From Metaruminococcus_A sp003150405 (lineage in GTDB: Bacteria > Bacillota > Clostridia > Oscillospirales > Ruminococcaceae): a stretch of 64,000 bases of DNA. How positions within the stretch are numbered: the stretch's first letter is position 1; each line of letters opens with the position of its first letter. Both the position numbers and the translations under genes were made by a program. The stretch lies in contig CABUBB010000005.1 of NCBI GenBank assembly GCA_902489745.1, forward strand, positions 96,723 through 160,722, read 5' to 3'. The notes below the pieces were generated by a model, which was not told where the DNA came from, did no database searches, and saw only the letters and a program-made list of their open reading frames with translations. Below, piece by piece: positions 24,426-32,759 of this stretch.

Positions 24426-25865
24426 TCACTGCTCCGGGTTTGCCGGCGGATTCGCCGGCGCCGTCGTATCCTCCATTGCAGGCAGGGTGATAATGACCGC
24501 CGTGCCTACGCCGTATTCGCTCTGAATGGTCAGGGTGCCGCCGTGCAGCCCAACAATTTCATTGGCCACCGCAAGCCCAATTCCGGAGCCGCGGCGGGTC
24601 ATATTCGCCTTGTAAAATTTCTGCATGACATGCGGCAGATCCTCCGCCGCAATACCGAGCCCGGTGTCGCTCACCGTAATGACCACCCATTCCGCCTCCG
24701 CCATTGCGGAAACGCGGATGGTGTCCCCTTTGTCGGTGTATTTCAGCGCATTGTCAATAATGTTGACAAACACCTGCCGCAGGCGGCTGCGGTCACCAAA
24801 TACAAACGGGAGCGTTGCCGGTTCGTGGTAAACAAACTCCTTTTCCTCGCGTTTGGCGCGCGCCTGGTACATAAGCACCGCGTCGTCCAGTTCAGCCAGC
24901 AAATCCATCCGGGTTTTCACCAAGGTCAGCCGTCCGCTTTCCATCCGCGAAAAATCCAGCAGTTCTTCTACCATGGAAGAAAGCCGGTCGGTTTCGCTTA
25001 AAATGACATGGATGCCCTTGCCGAGCATCTCACGATCCTCGGGCGGGGTAGTCATTAGGGTCTCGCCCCAGCCCTTAATGGCGGTAAGCGGCGTGCGCAG
25101 CTCATGTGAAACCGAGGAAATAAAGTCATTTTTAATCTGGTTTGAGGTTTGGAGTTCATCCGCCATATCGTTGATAATATCGGTGAGTTCACCCAGCTCG
25201 TCGTCATGTTTTTTTTCAATCCGCACCTCAAGGTCACCGGAGGCAATCCGGCGCGCCGCGCCGCCGACCTCCCGGATTGGGATGACAATTGATTTGATAA
25301 AATAAAGGCCGGAAACAATGACAAAAAGCAATATAAAAATACAAAGCACTGTAAACAGCAACACTGCCATGATGAGCTGGGTATCAATTTTCTGCATACT
25401 CACCATAAGGCGCATGGCGTTGAACTCGCTGTTGATAACCGGCACCAGCACCGTAACCGCCATGACCTTTTCGCCGCTTTCCAGCGTTCCCACATAATAG
25501 CCCTTGCCGCTTTGCGAAGAAACCGCCTCTTTATAATCCGGCATCTCCAGACTGTCAATATAGCTGAAGCCGCTTGAGGTCAAAATGACCTTTCCTTCGT
25601 GATTGAGCGCCATCAGCTCCATTTCGTCGCGGTCGGAAAAGGTTTCCACAATGCTGCGGATTTCAGATGAAATATCCACATTCTTGTCATCCATCAGCCG
25701 CACGACAAGGCCGGAAACAAGATTCGCCTTGGTGTCCAGCGCCTGCCGCACGCTCTGATAATAATAACTGCTGATGGTCAGTGCAAAGCCCACGTCAAGC
25801 ACTATGAGAATGACCACAATAATGCTCAGGCTGTTGACCAGCCACCGGTGCGTAATGCTTTTCAA
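24426..25865 (-). CDS. Membrane sensor histidine kinase
   Basis: A class I sensor kinase of 479 residues. A transmembrane helix lies at about 10-32, an extracytoplasmic sensor region at about 33-163 and a second helix at about 164-190. A HAMP domain covers about 190-243. The dimerisation/phosphoacceptor motif is SVSHELRTPL with His254. The ATPase domain has an N box near NIIDNALKYT, G1 SDTGLGI and G2 GSGIGLAV. The layout is like PhoR/ResE/WalK kinases. It follows its response regulator after 29 bp. The signal is unknown; a lipoprotein and VanZ protein upstream suggest the cell envelope. Confidence 0.93.
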   Translation of the reverse strand: MKSITHRWLVNSLSIIVVILIVLDVGFALTISSYYYQSVRQALDTKANLVSGLVVRLMDDKNVDISSEIRSIVETFSDRDEMELMALNHEGKVILTSSGFSYIDSLEMPDYKEAVSSQSGKGYYVGTLESGEKVMAVTVLVPVINSEFNAMRLMVSMQKIDTQLIMAVLLFTVLCIFILLFVIVSGLYFIKSIVIPIREVGGAARRIASGDLEVRIEKKHDDELGELTDIINDMADELQTSNQIKNDFISSVSHELRTPLTAIKGWGETLMTTPPEDREMLGKGIHVILSETDRLSSMVEELLDFSRMESGRLTLVKTRMDLLAELDDAVLMYQARAKREEKEFVYHEPATLPFVFGDRSRLRQVFVNIIDNALKYTDKGDTIRVSAMAEAEWVVITVSDTGLGIAAEDLPHVMQKFYKANMTRRGSGIGLAVANEIVGLHGGTLTIQSEYGVGTAVIITLPAMEDTTAPANPPANPEQ

Positions 25866-25894
25866 ACAGGGGTTCCTCCTTCAGCCGGTCTGGT

Positions 25895-26581
25895 TCAGGC
25901 GTTCCACTTATACCCATAGCCCCACACCGTTTGGATGTACGCCGGGTTAGACGGTTCGTCTTCAATCTTCATCCGCAGCCGCCGGATGTTCACATCCACA
26001 ATTTTGTCGTCGCCGTCATAGCTGTCTCCCCACACCTCGTTGAGAATGCGGGCACGCTCCAGCGCCACCTTTTGGTTGCGCAGGAAAAAGTCCACAATCT
26101 GGTACTCCACCTGGGTCAGATCAACCGGAGCGCCGTTTTTGGTGAGCAGGCGGCTTTTGCGGTTGAGCACAAACGGTCCGGACTGCACCGTTTCATTCTG
26201 CGTTCCGCTTATCATCTGAACCCTCCGGTAAACAGCGTCTACCCGTGCCACCAGCTCAGATGGGCTGAACGGCTTGGTCACATAGTCGTCAGCACCGAGC
26301 ATCAGCCCGCGCACCTTATCCATTTCCTGCGTTTTCGCGGTCAGCATAATAATACCCACTGTACTGCTCATTTCCCGAATGCGCTTACAGGTGGTGAACC
26401 CGTCAATTCCCTCCATCATAATATCCAAAAGTACAACGTCAAAGCCGCCCTCCGCCTCAAAACGCGCAAGAGCATCTTCTCCGCTGGAAACGTCGGTTAC
26501 ATCGTAGCCAGAACGCTGGAGATTAATCACCACAAAATCGCGGATAGCGTCTTCATCTTCACACACTAAAATTCGTTTCAT
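25895..26581 (-). CDS. OmpR-family response regulator
   Basis: The 228-residue regulator has a receiver domain with acidic residues CEDED at 7-11, phosphoacceptor Asp53 (VVLLDIMM), Thr81 and Lys103 (DDYVTKPFS). The winged-helix DNA-binding domain covers about 130-228 and ends GYGYKW. It presumably controls transcription after phosphorylation by the adjacent kinase at 24426-25865. It lies 21 bp downstream of the lipoprotein gene in the same operon. Confidence 0.94.
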   Translation of the reverse strand: MKRILVCEDEDAIRDFVVINLQRSGYDVTDVSSGEDALARFEAEGGFDVVLLDIMMEGIDGFTTCKRIREMSSTVGIIMLTAKTQEMDKVRGLMLGADDYVTKPFSPSELVARVDAVYRRVQMISGTQNETVQSGPFVLNRKSRLLTKNGAPVDLTQVEYQIVDFFLRNQKVALERARILNEVWGDSYDGDDKIVDVNIRRLRMKIEDEPSNPAYIQTVWGYGYKWNA

Positions 26582-26602
26582 CTTCGGCAGTCCTTTCTCG
26601 GG

Positions 26603-27931
26603 TTACAACAAGGTGGAAAATCTCGCATACACATCTTCTTTGGTCAGCCGGTAGCGTTCGTCCGCATCCGGGTTAATTTTGGCCCAGTAACCGATCTGCC
26701 CGATGGAGGCAATTTTAAAATACCCCTCCAAGTTCTTTTGGGCCGTGTCCGAACGCTGGAGTGTACGAATACGCAGGATCTCCTGCGTCTCATCCTTTAA
26801 ATCACCAGTATAACGGAAAAACTTAACCTCGTTCTGGTCAGCCAGAACGCTGGCGCTTACTTCCTCCTTCCAGTTGTCCGGCACCTGAAAACGGAATCCG
26901 TTTGCCGTGTCAACATAACTGGTCTCCTTTATCAGAAAGCGCCCTTCCTCGTAAGCCATCCATTCGGTGTAGGAGAGCCCAGACGTGTTGTTATAACCGG
27001 GCATCAGGGCCAAATGAGGCACCTTGTAGTACCGGTCATGGCTGATGTCGCTGCTGTACAGCGTCTGATCGCGCAAAGTTGCCGTTACAAGGTTGTTTTT
27101 CGCATTTTCCTGATAAGTACAGTTATACAATGCATCGTTATACACCGTGAGAATTTCGGTGCATAGCTCATTGCCGACCTTTCCGTCCATAAACAAAGCC
27201 GACTGCTGCCCGGAACCGTTGCCTGCAATATAACCGGACACCAGATTGACGTATTCCTCGACCGGCTCGTACATGGCCACTTCATCTTTTACCACAAAAC
27301 CCTTTTGAGGCTCATAGCACAAGAGCTTGGCTGTTTTCTGAGCTGAGTTTCCTTTGTTGCTCACATAAACCAGATGGTCAAGGGGCGTATCTGGTGTGCG
27401 CAGCAGCGAAAGCGCTTCGTACTCACGGCTATCCACCGCACGAAGCATCCCCTCTGCATAACGGTAAATGGTCAGAATGCGGTTTCGTTTTCCATCGCCA
27501 CGGTAACCAATTACCAAATTCACCGGATCACCGGAACCAAAATTTCCGAAAACTATCTGATCGACATCGGCGGCTTCCCCCGCAATATCGCACATGGAGA
27601 CCCAGGAGCCGTCCTCGGTCTGGTCAAGCACGTTGACTCGCACCGCAGTTCCCGAGTTGGCTTGCAGACTGTTCTGGTAAAAGACAATCGCCTCATTGGT
27701 CGGCTCACTGTCAATGTTTTTAAAAACAAAAGCCGAACGGTATTCCCCGGTCTGCGGGTACTTGAGCTGGATATTGCTTCCCACCTGTGCCTTGAGCGCC
27801 TCGTAAATGGCGTTCTGCTGTTCGGTCAGGCGCGGCGGCTGCATGGCTCCCTCTACGGTCAGCAGGTTGCCGTTGCAGCCGCTGAGCGGGAGCAGCATCA
27901 ACAATAAAGCCAGTGCGGCAAATCGCTTCAT
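26603..27931 (-). CDS. Large lipoprotein of unknown function beside a two-component system
   Basis: The 442-residue protein has a lipoprotein signal: MKRFAALALLLMLLPLSGC, with the cysteine at residue 19. The remainder (about 30-442) is soluble, with regularly spaced beta-type segments, and shows no catalytic motif I recognise. GGAGG lies directly upstream of the ATG at 27931. It is followed at 21 bp by the response regulator and kinase, and preceded by a VanZ-like gene. An accessory or sensory surface role for this two-component system is plausible but unproven. Confidence 0.75.
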   Translation of the reverse strand: MKRFAALALLLMLLPLSGCNGNLLTVEGAMQPPRLTEQQNAIYEALKAQVGSNIQLKYPQTGEYRSAFVFKNIDSEPTNEAIVFYQNSLQANSGTAVRVNVLDQTEDGSWVSMCDIAGEAADVDQIVFGNFGSGDPVNLVIGYRGDGKRNRILTIYRYAEGMLRAVDSREYEALSLLRTPDTPLDHLVYVSNKGNSAQKTAKLLCYEPQKGFVVKDEVAMYEPVEEYVNLVSGYIAGNGSGQQSALFMDGKVGNELCTEILTVYNDALYNCTYQENAKNNLVTATLRDQTLYSSDISHDRYYKVPHLALMPGYNNTSGLSYTEWMAYEEGRFLIKETSYVDTANGFRFQVPDNWKEEVSASVLADQNEVKFFRYTGDLKDETQEILRIRTLQRSDTAQKNLEGYFKIASIGQIGYWAKINPDADERYRLTKEDVYARFSTLL

Positions 27932-27978
27932 GGGACCTCCTATTGCAAGATAACACGTCTTTGTAAAAGACAATTCTT

Positions 27979-28812
27979 TTATTTTTTATGAGAACCAAAC
28001 GAAAACAGCTTAAGATTTTTGTTTTTATGCCAACGGCGGTAGATGCATTCTGCCAGCCAGCAAACCAGCATACCTAACAACCCGCCGAGGAAATTCAAAA
28101 TAACGTCGTCCACATCGCTGGCACCGGTTTTGAATACATATTGAAGCACCTCCACCAACACCGGAACTGCCAGCAGGATAAACACCCGGAGCACTAGATG
28201 GATGCGGTGAGAAAACACCGAAAGGTAAAACCCAAGCGGCACAAAGATAAGCACATTGCCCGCCAAATTTAGAATTTTGTTTCCATCGCTGAGCGCATGA
28301 GTGCTCAGGTACATCCAAATCGTCTTAAACGGAATGAGATTGACACAGCGGTACTCCACCCCCCGGTTGACCGAGCCAAAAAAGAGCAGTGCTACCAGCG
28401 AAAGCAGATAGATAACAAAAAACACAATGCTGACTGTTTTAAAAAAATCCTCAAAGCCCTGCAGCTTCTTTTTGCGGTCACAAAGCCTTGCAGCCGAACA
28501 GACAAACGTTGGTGCAATCCAGTTCACCGCCAGCAGAATAAAAGACTTGTTTTCAATCCCCACCCGCATATCCATCAAAAAGTCCAGCAAAACCACAATG
28601 CTTGCAACGCCGCATATTGTAGTTACATAAACGCTGCACCGGTCATAGCTTTTGTTGATAAGCAGCAGCACGGCTGCCGCCGCCGCGCACAGCACAAAGG
28701 AAATACACAGGCTTACAATCGTATCGACAAACGACATGAGCGCAATCTCAATTAAAACATACCCCATGCCTACAACACAAGGGAAGGTCGCGCTTTTCAA
28801 CCACAGTTTCAT
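27979..28812 (-). CDS. VanZ-like membrane protein
   Basis: A polytopic protein of 277 residues with about seven to eight hydrophobic helices. The C-terminal half (about 150-260) carries the VanZ signature: VNLIPFKTI, NLAGNVLIFVPLGF and EVLQYVFKTGASDVDDVILN. VanZ proteins can raise teicoplanin or lipoglycopeptide tolerance in some bacteria, but most are uncharacterised. The N-terminal half is additional. It is the first gene of the long minus-strand run and is divergent from glpK. AGGAGA precedes the ATG. Confidence 0.85.
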   Translation of the reverse strand: MKLWLKSATFPCVVGMGYVLIEIALMSFVDTIVSLCISFVLCAAAAAVLLLINKSYDRCSVYVTTICGVASIVVLLDFLMDMRVGIENKSFILLAVNWIAPTFVCSAARLCDRKKKLQGFEDFFKTVSIVFFVIYLLSLVALLFFGSVNRGVEYRCVNLIPFKTIWMYLSTHALSDGNKILNLAGNVLIFVPLGFYLSVFSHRIHLVLRVFILLAVPVLVEVLQYVFKTGASDVDDVILNFLGGLLGMLVCWLAECIYRRWHKNKNLKLFSFGSHKK

Positions 28813-28983
28813 TGCGGCTATCTCCTACCAATCATTTTCAAAAATCCCTTTCGCCGCAATATTCCCATTTCAGCCGGAAAGCGGCGTCCTTTTTAAACCA
28901 AGTAAATTTATTTTACCATAGAAGCAGCGGAAATACCACCGATTTTTGAAGTTTCACATCCATAGGACCGCCCCGAAAAAGGA

Positions 28984-29012
28984 TTGACACTTTTTGCCCG
29001 CAATGATACGAT
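28984..29012 (+). promoter_or_regulatory. Promoter of glpK
   Basis: TTGACA (28984-28989), 17 bp and TACGAT (29007-29012). The predicted start is about 40 nt before the GTG start codon. Confidence 0.75.
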
Positions 29013-29059
29013 TAATACAATATTCGATTCTCTGCCGGGCTGTGAAAGGGGCTGCTGCT

Positions 29060-30547
29060 GTGAAAAAGTATATCATCGCGCTGGATCAGGGCACCACAAG
29101 TTCCCGCGCCATCCTGTTTGACAACGAACAGAACATTGTAGAGATTGCTCAAAAAGAACTGGAGCAGTATTATCCTCAGCCTGGATGGGTGGAGCACGAC
29201 CCCATGGAGATTTATTCCTCCCAGTCTGCTGTGATGACTGAGGTGCTGCTTCAGGCAGGAATTGACATCAAAGACGTTGCCGGCATCGGTATTACCAATC
29301 AGCGGGAGACTGCTATTGTTTGGGATAAAAAAACCGGCCGGCCCATCCACAACGCCATTGTCTGGCAGTGCCGCCGCACGGCAGAAATCTGCGAACAGCT
29401 CAGGGCGAATGGGCATGAACCGTATATTACCCAAACAACTGGGCTGATTGCAGACGCCTATTTTTCCGGTACCAAAATTCGCTGGATTCTCGACCATGTC
29501 CCAGGCGCCCAGCAACGCGCCGAAAATGGTGAACTGCTGTTCGGTACGGTGGACAGCTGGCTGGTCTGGAAAATGACCGGCGGGCGGGTTCACATCACCG
29601 ACTATACAAACGCCTCCCGCACCATGCTGTTTGACATCCGAAAGCTCTGTTGGGACGATCGTATGCTCCAAATTCTGAACATCCCAAAATGCATGCTGCC
29701 GGAGGTGCACAGCAGCAGTGAGGTGTACGGCACCGTCAATCTCTACGGGCAGGAGGTGCCGATTGCCGGCATCGCCGGGGATCAGCACGCCGCGCTGTTC
29801 GGCCAAACCTGCTTTGCGCCGGGCGACGCCAAAAACACCTACGGCACCGGCTGCTTTCTGTTGATGAACACCGGAAAAGAGCTCTGCCGTTCCAAAAACG
29901 GCCTGCTCACCACCATAGGCATTGGGCTCAAAGGAGATGTTCAGTATGCCATTGAGGGCAGCATCTTTGTTGGCGGTGCTGTAGTGCAATGGCTGAGGGA
30001 TGAACTCGGCTTTATTTCCGAGTCGCGCGACAGCGAGTATTTTGCCCGCAAGGTTCCGGACAACGGCGGTGTGTTTGTTGTTCCCGCTTTTGCCGGGCTC
30101 GGTGCACCCCATTGGGATATGTACGCCCGCGGCGCCATTTTCGGGCTGACCCGCGGAAGCGGAAGCAACCATATCATCCGGGCGGCGCTGGAATCCATCG
30201 CCTACCAGAGCCGCGAGGTGCTGGACGCCATTGTTGCGGATACCGGCATTGACATCGCTGAGCTCCGGGCGGACGGCGGGGCGAGCGCCAACAGCTTTCT
30301 CATGCAGTTCCAGGCGGATATTTTAAACCGCCCGGTGCGCCGTCCCATGATCCGTGAAACTACCGCGCTCGGCGCAGCCTATCTTGCCGGTCTCGCCACA
30401 GGGCTCTGGAAGAGCACCGACGAAATCAAGCGCCAATGGACGCTCGACAAACTGTTCACTCCCAGTATGGAAGAACCAGTCCGCGCCGCAAACTGGGCCG
30501 GATGGAAAAAAGCCGTTGCGCGCAGCAAAGGCTGGGCAGAAGGCTAA
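29060..30547 (+). CDS. glpK: Glycerol kinase
   Basis: GlpK phosphorylates glycerol to glycerol 3-phosphate with ATP. The 495-residue protein has ALDQGTTSSRAILFD at the N-terminus, the NQRET motif, WLVWKMTGG, GDQHAALFGQ, the ATP-binding NTYGTGCFLLMNTG and the C-terminal DGGASANSFLMQFQAD. I chose the GTG at 29060 (VKKYIIALDQG) with AAAGGGG upstream; this gives the usual family length, while the upstream ATG would add 22 residues. No glpF or glpD is adjacent. Confidence 0.95.
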   Translation: MKKYIIALDQGTTSSRAILFDNEQNIVEIAQKELEQYYPQPGWVEHDPMEIYSSQSAVMTEVLLQAGIDIKDVAGIGITNQRETAIVWDKKTGRPIHNAIVWQCRRTAEICEQLRANGHEPYITQTTGLIADAYFSGTKIRWILDHVPGAQQRAENGELLFGTVDSWLVWKMTGGRVHITDYTNASRTMLFDIRKLCWDDRMLQILNIPKCMLPEVHSSSEVYGTVNLYGQEVPIAGIAGDQHAALFGQTCFAPGDAKNTYGTGCFLLMNTGKELCRSKNGLLTTIGIGLKGDVQYAIEGSIFVGGAVVQWLRDELGFISESRDSEYFARKVPDNGGVFVVPAFAGLGAPHWDMYARGAIFGLTRGSGSNHIIRAALESIAYQSREVLDAIVADTGIDIAELRADGGASANSFLMQFQADILNRPVRRPMIRETTALGAAYLAGLATGLWKSTDEIKRQWTLDKLFTPSMEEPVRAANWAGWKKAVARSKGWAEG

Positions 30548-30746
30548 ACCACACTTTACAATCCATAAGCACGGCGCAGGTGATCGGCCCTTGTCCGACC
30601 AAAACCAGTTTTCATTTTATATGCCCGTGCCATGGCAGTACGCTTTAAAAGCTTGTACCGGCTGCTTGCCCACGCCGTAACGGCGAATATGCCGCAGGCT
30701 TCGTGCTCCGTTTTCCTCGGGCCGGACGGCTCCAAATTATAAAAGG

Positions 30747-32033
30747 ATGTGTCGCTATTTGAAACATTTTGAATCCATCGGCTTCGGCCCCGCAGATATT
30801 CTACTGCCCCGCAACGCAGATTTAAACAAATGGTGTGTAGTCGCCTGTGACCAGTACACCTCTGAACCGGATTACTGGGAAAAGGCCGCTGCCATCGTTG
30901 GTGATGCGCCAAGCACGCTGAACCTCGTTTTCCCGGAAATCTACCTGGAGGAGCCGGGGTTTGATCAGCGCATTTCCTCTATCCAGTGCGCTATGAACCG
31001 TTATCTCGACTCTGGCGTATTTGTAGCCCATCCGCAGGCGTTCATCCTCACCCGCCGCACCCAGGCGGACGGCAAGGTGCGCACCGGCCTGATAGGCGCA
31101 GTCGATCTGGAACAGTACGATTACAACAAGGGCTCCACCACCCGCATCCGCGCAACCGAAGGCACCGTGCTGGAACGCATTCCGCCGCGGGTGCGGGTAC
31201 GGGAAAACGCACCCCTTGAGCTGCCGCATATCATGCTGCTGATTGACGATCCAGAGCACACCGTCATTGAACCGCTCGCCGAAAAGCGCGGCAGTTACCG
31301 CAGGGTGTATGAAACCGAACTGATGTTAAACGGCGGCTCGGTTGAGGGCTATCTCGTCGACCAGTCGGATTACGAATCCCTTGCCAGTGCGTTTGAAGCA
31401 CTTGCCAAACCGGAGGCATTTGCGCAAAGGTATGGCAAACCGGCCTCGGAAAACCTGGTCTTTGCCGTTGGAGACGGCAACCATTCCCTTGCCACTGCCA
31501 AAGCCTGTTACGAAAACCTCAAACAGCAGGTGGGCGAAACGGCGGCAAAAGCCTCTCCTGCCCGGTACGCGCTGGTAGAGCTTGTCAACCTGCATGATCC
31601 TTCACTGGAGTTTGAAGCCATTCACCGCATTGTATTTGACGTTGATCCGGAGGACCTGCTGGCCTCCCTGCACAGCGAATGCGGTGCTGTGGACGGCAAG
31701 ACGGAAGGCCACGCCTTTGACTACATTTATCAGGGCAAACGCGGTACTCTCACGGTGCCGCACCCGCAGGCCAATCTCGCTGTCGGCACCCTACAGCATT
31801 TCCTGGACGGCTATCTCGCTGCCAAAGGTGGGCGTGTCGATTACATCCATGGCGCAGAGGTCGTGGAAAAGCTTGCGGCAGAGTCAGGGAGTATCGGCTT
31901 CCTTCTGCCGGATATGCAAAAAAGCGAGCTTTACCCCACTGTGATTCTCGATTCCGCCCTCCCCCGCAAAACCTTCTCAATGGGGCATGCCTGGGATAAA
32001 CGGTATTATCTGGAAGCACGCAAAATCAAATAG
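30747..32033 (+). CDS. DUF1015 family protein
   Basis: A conserved cytoplasmic protein of 428 residues and unknown biochemical activity. Typical DUF1015 features are the N-terminal GPADILLPRN, KWCVVACDQYTSEPDYW, and VFAVGDGNHSLATAKACYE at about residues 233-251, which corresponds to the family's conserved DG-H block. The ATG at 30747 overlaps its AAAAGG; a TTG at 30759 would be spaced better, so the start is uncertain by four codons. It stands alone, about 200 bp after glpK. That gap contains no feature I can name. Confidence 0.85.
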   Translation: MCRYLKHFESIGFGPADILLPRNADLNKWCVVACDQYTSEPDYWEKAAAIVGDAPSTLNLVFPEIYLEEPGFDQRISSIQCAMNRYLDSGVFVAHPQAFILTRRTQADGKVRTGLIGAVDLEQYDYNKGSTTRIRATEGTVLERIPPRVRVRENAPLELPHIMLLIDDPEHTVIEPLAEKRGSYRRVYETELMLNGGSVEGYLVDQSDYESLASAFEALAKPEAFAQRYGKPASENLVFAVGDGNHSLATAKACYENLKQQVGETAAKASPARYALVELVNLHDPSLEFEAIHRIVFDVDPEDLLASLHSECGAVDGKTEGHAFDYIYQGKRGTLTVPHPQANLAVGTLQHFLDGYLAAKGGRVDYIHGAEVVEKLAAESGSIGFLLPDMQKSELYPTVILDSALPRKTFSMGHAWDKRYYLEARKIK

Positions 32034-32062
32034 AACCGGGCAAACCACCCAAAGCCTCACAC

Positions 32063-32090
32063 CCCCCCTTCGGAAATTTCCGAAGGGGGG
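32063..32090. terminator. 28-bp perfect palindrome after the DUF1015 gene
   Basis: CCCCCCTTCGGAAA is followed directly by its reverse complement TTTCCGAAGGGGGG. It probably folds as a terminator stem, but the T-run after it is poor (AATTGGATTTT). Confidence 0.6.
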
Positions 32091-32352
32091 AATTGGATTT
32101 TATAAAATAAAAGCGGTACAGCCATTTCTACGCGGCAAGGCGCAACCTGTATCTTTGAAATCCAAGCATTCATCTGGTTCCCAGCTGCGGGAGCTGTACA
32201 AGCAAAATGAACCTCTAATCGCATCCAAGCACGTCTTTTGCACTTTTCCGTCCATCTGCAAAACAGCGGCTCCGTGCACCGCTGTCACCGTATTATGGGC
32301 AGATGATGCGCGCTGTTCTTACAAATAACGATGAAAATCTTTTGAAACCCGG

Positions 32353-32380
32353 TTGACATTTCCAAAAAGTTTGCTATCAT
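32353..32380 (+). promoter_or_regulatory. Promoter of the thrS T-box leader
   Basis: TTGACA (32353-32358), a 16-bp spacer and TATCAT (32375-32380). Confidence 0.7.
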
Positions 32381-32386
32381 AGAAAT

Positions 32387-32650
32387 AAGAAGCAAAGTGT
32401 TGAAAAGGACATGGCAACGCCCGCCGTCTGTCAGAGAACGCCGCCTTGCGCTGTGAGCGGTGTCAGAACGAAAGGCCTTGTTACCACCTTGGAGCGTGCG
32501 GCAACCGGTTTCCGGAAGAACCGCAACGGAGTTTCGGCTCTCCGTTATCAAAAACCGCGAGCTGGCAGGGTTTCCTGCAAGTTGGGTGGAACCGTGGAGC
32601 AATTTGTGCCTCATCCCAATGGTTTTGGGATGAGGCTTGTTTTTTATCCG
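32387..32650 (+). promoter_or_regulatory. T-box leader of thrS
   Basis: The T-box sequence GGGTGGAACCGTGG lies at about 32584-32597. It is followed by a strong terminator, GCCTCATCCCAA pairing with TTTGGGATGAGGC and then TTGTTTTTT. A Stem I-like region lies upstream; an ACC triplet near 32483 (GTTACCACC) would fit a threonine specifier. Uncharged tRNA-Thr would switch the leader to antitermination. The 110 nt from the terminator to the thrS start hold nothing else I can name. The 32034-32352 stretch has only the palindrome at 32063. Confidence 0.88.
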
Positions 32651-32759
32651 CCGTTCCCCGCGGGATATGCGCCGTCGGCCCGATTTTGTCCCCGTCAACA
32701 CATCTGTCCCGCCGCATTCCGCAGCGGGCTCTTCCGAATAGAAAGGATTGTGAGAATGT

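Noticed and set aside
30556..30912. Minus-strand frame containing ACGIFAV, resembling the PurF N-terminus
   Set aside because: The match is only a few residues long, it is antisense to the start of the DUF1015 gene, and the glutamine amidotransferase residues that should follow are missing.
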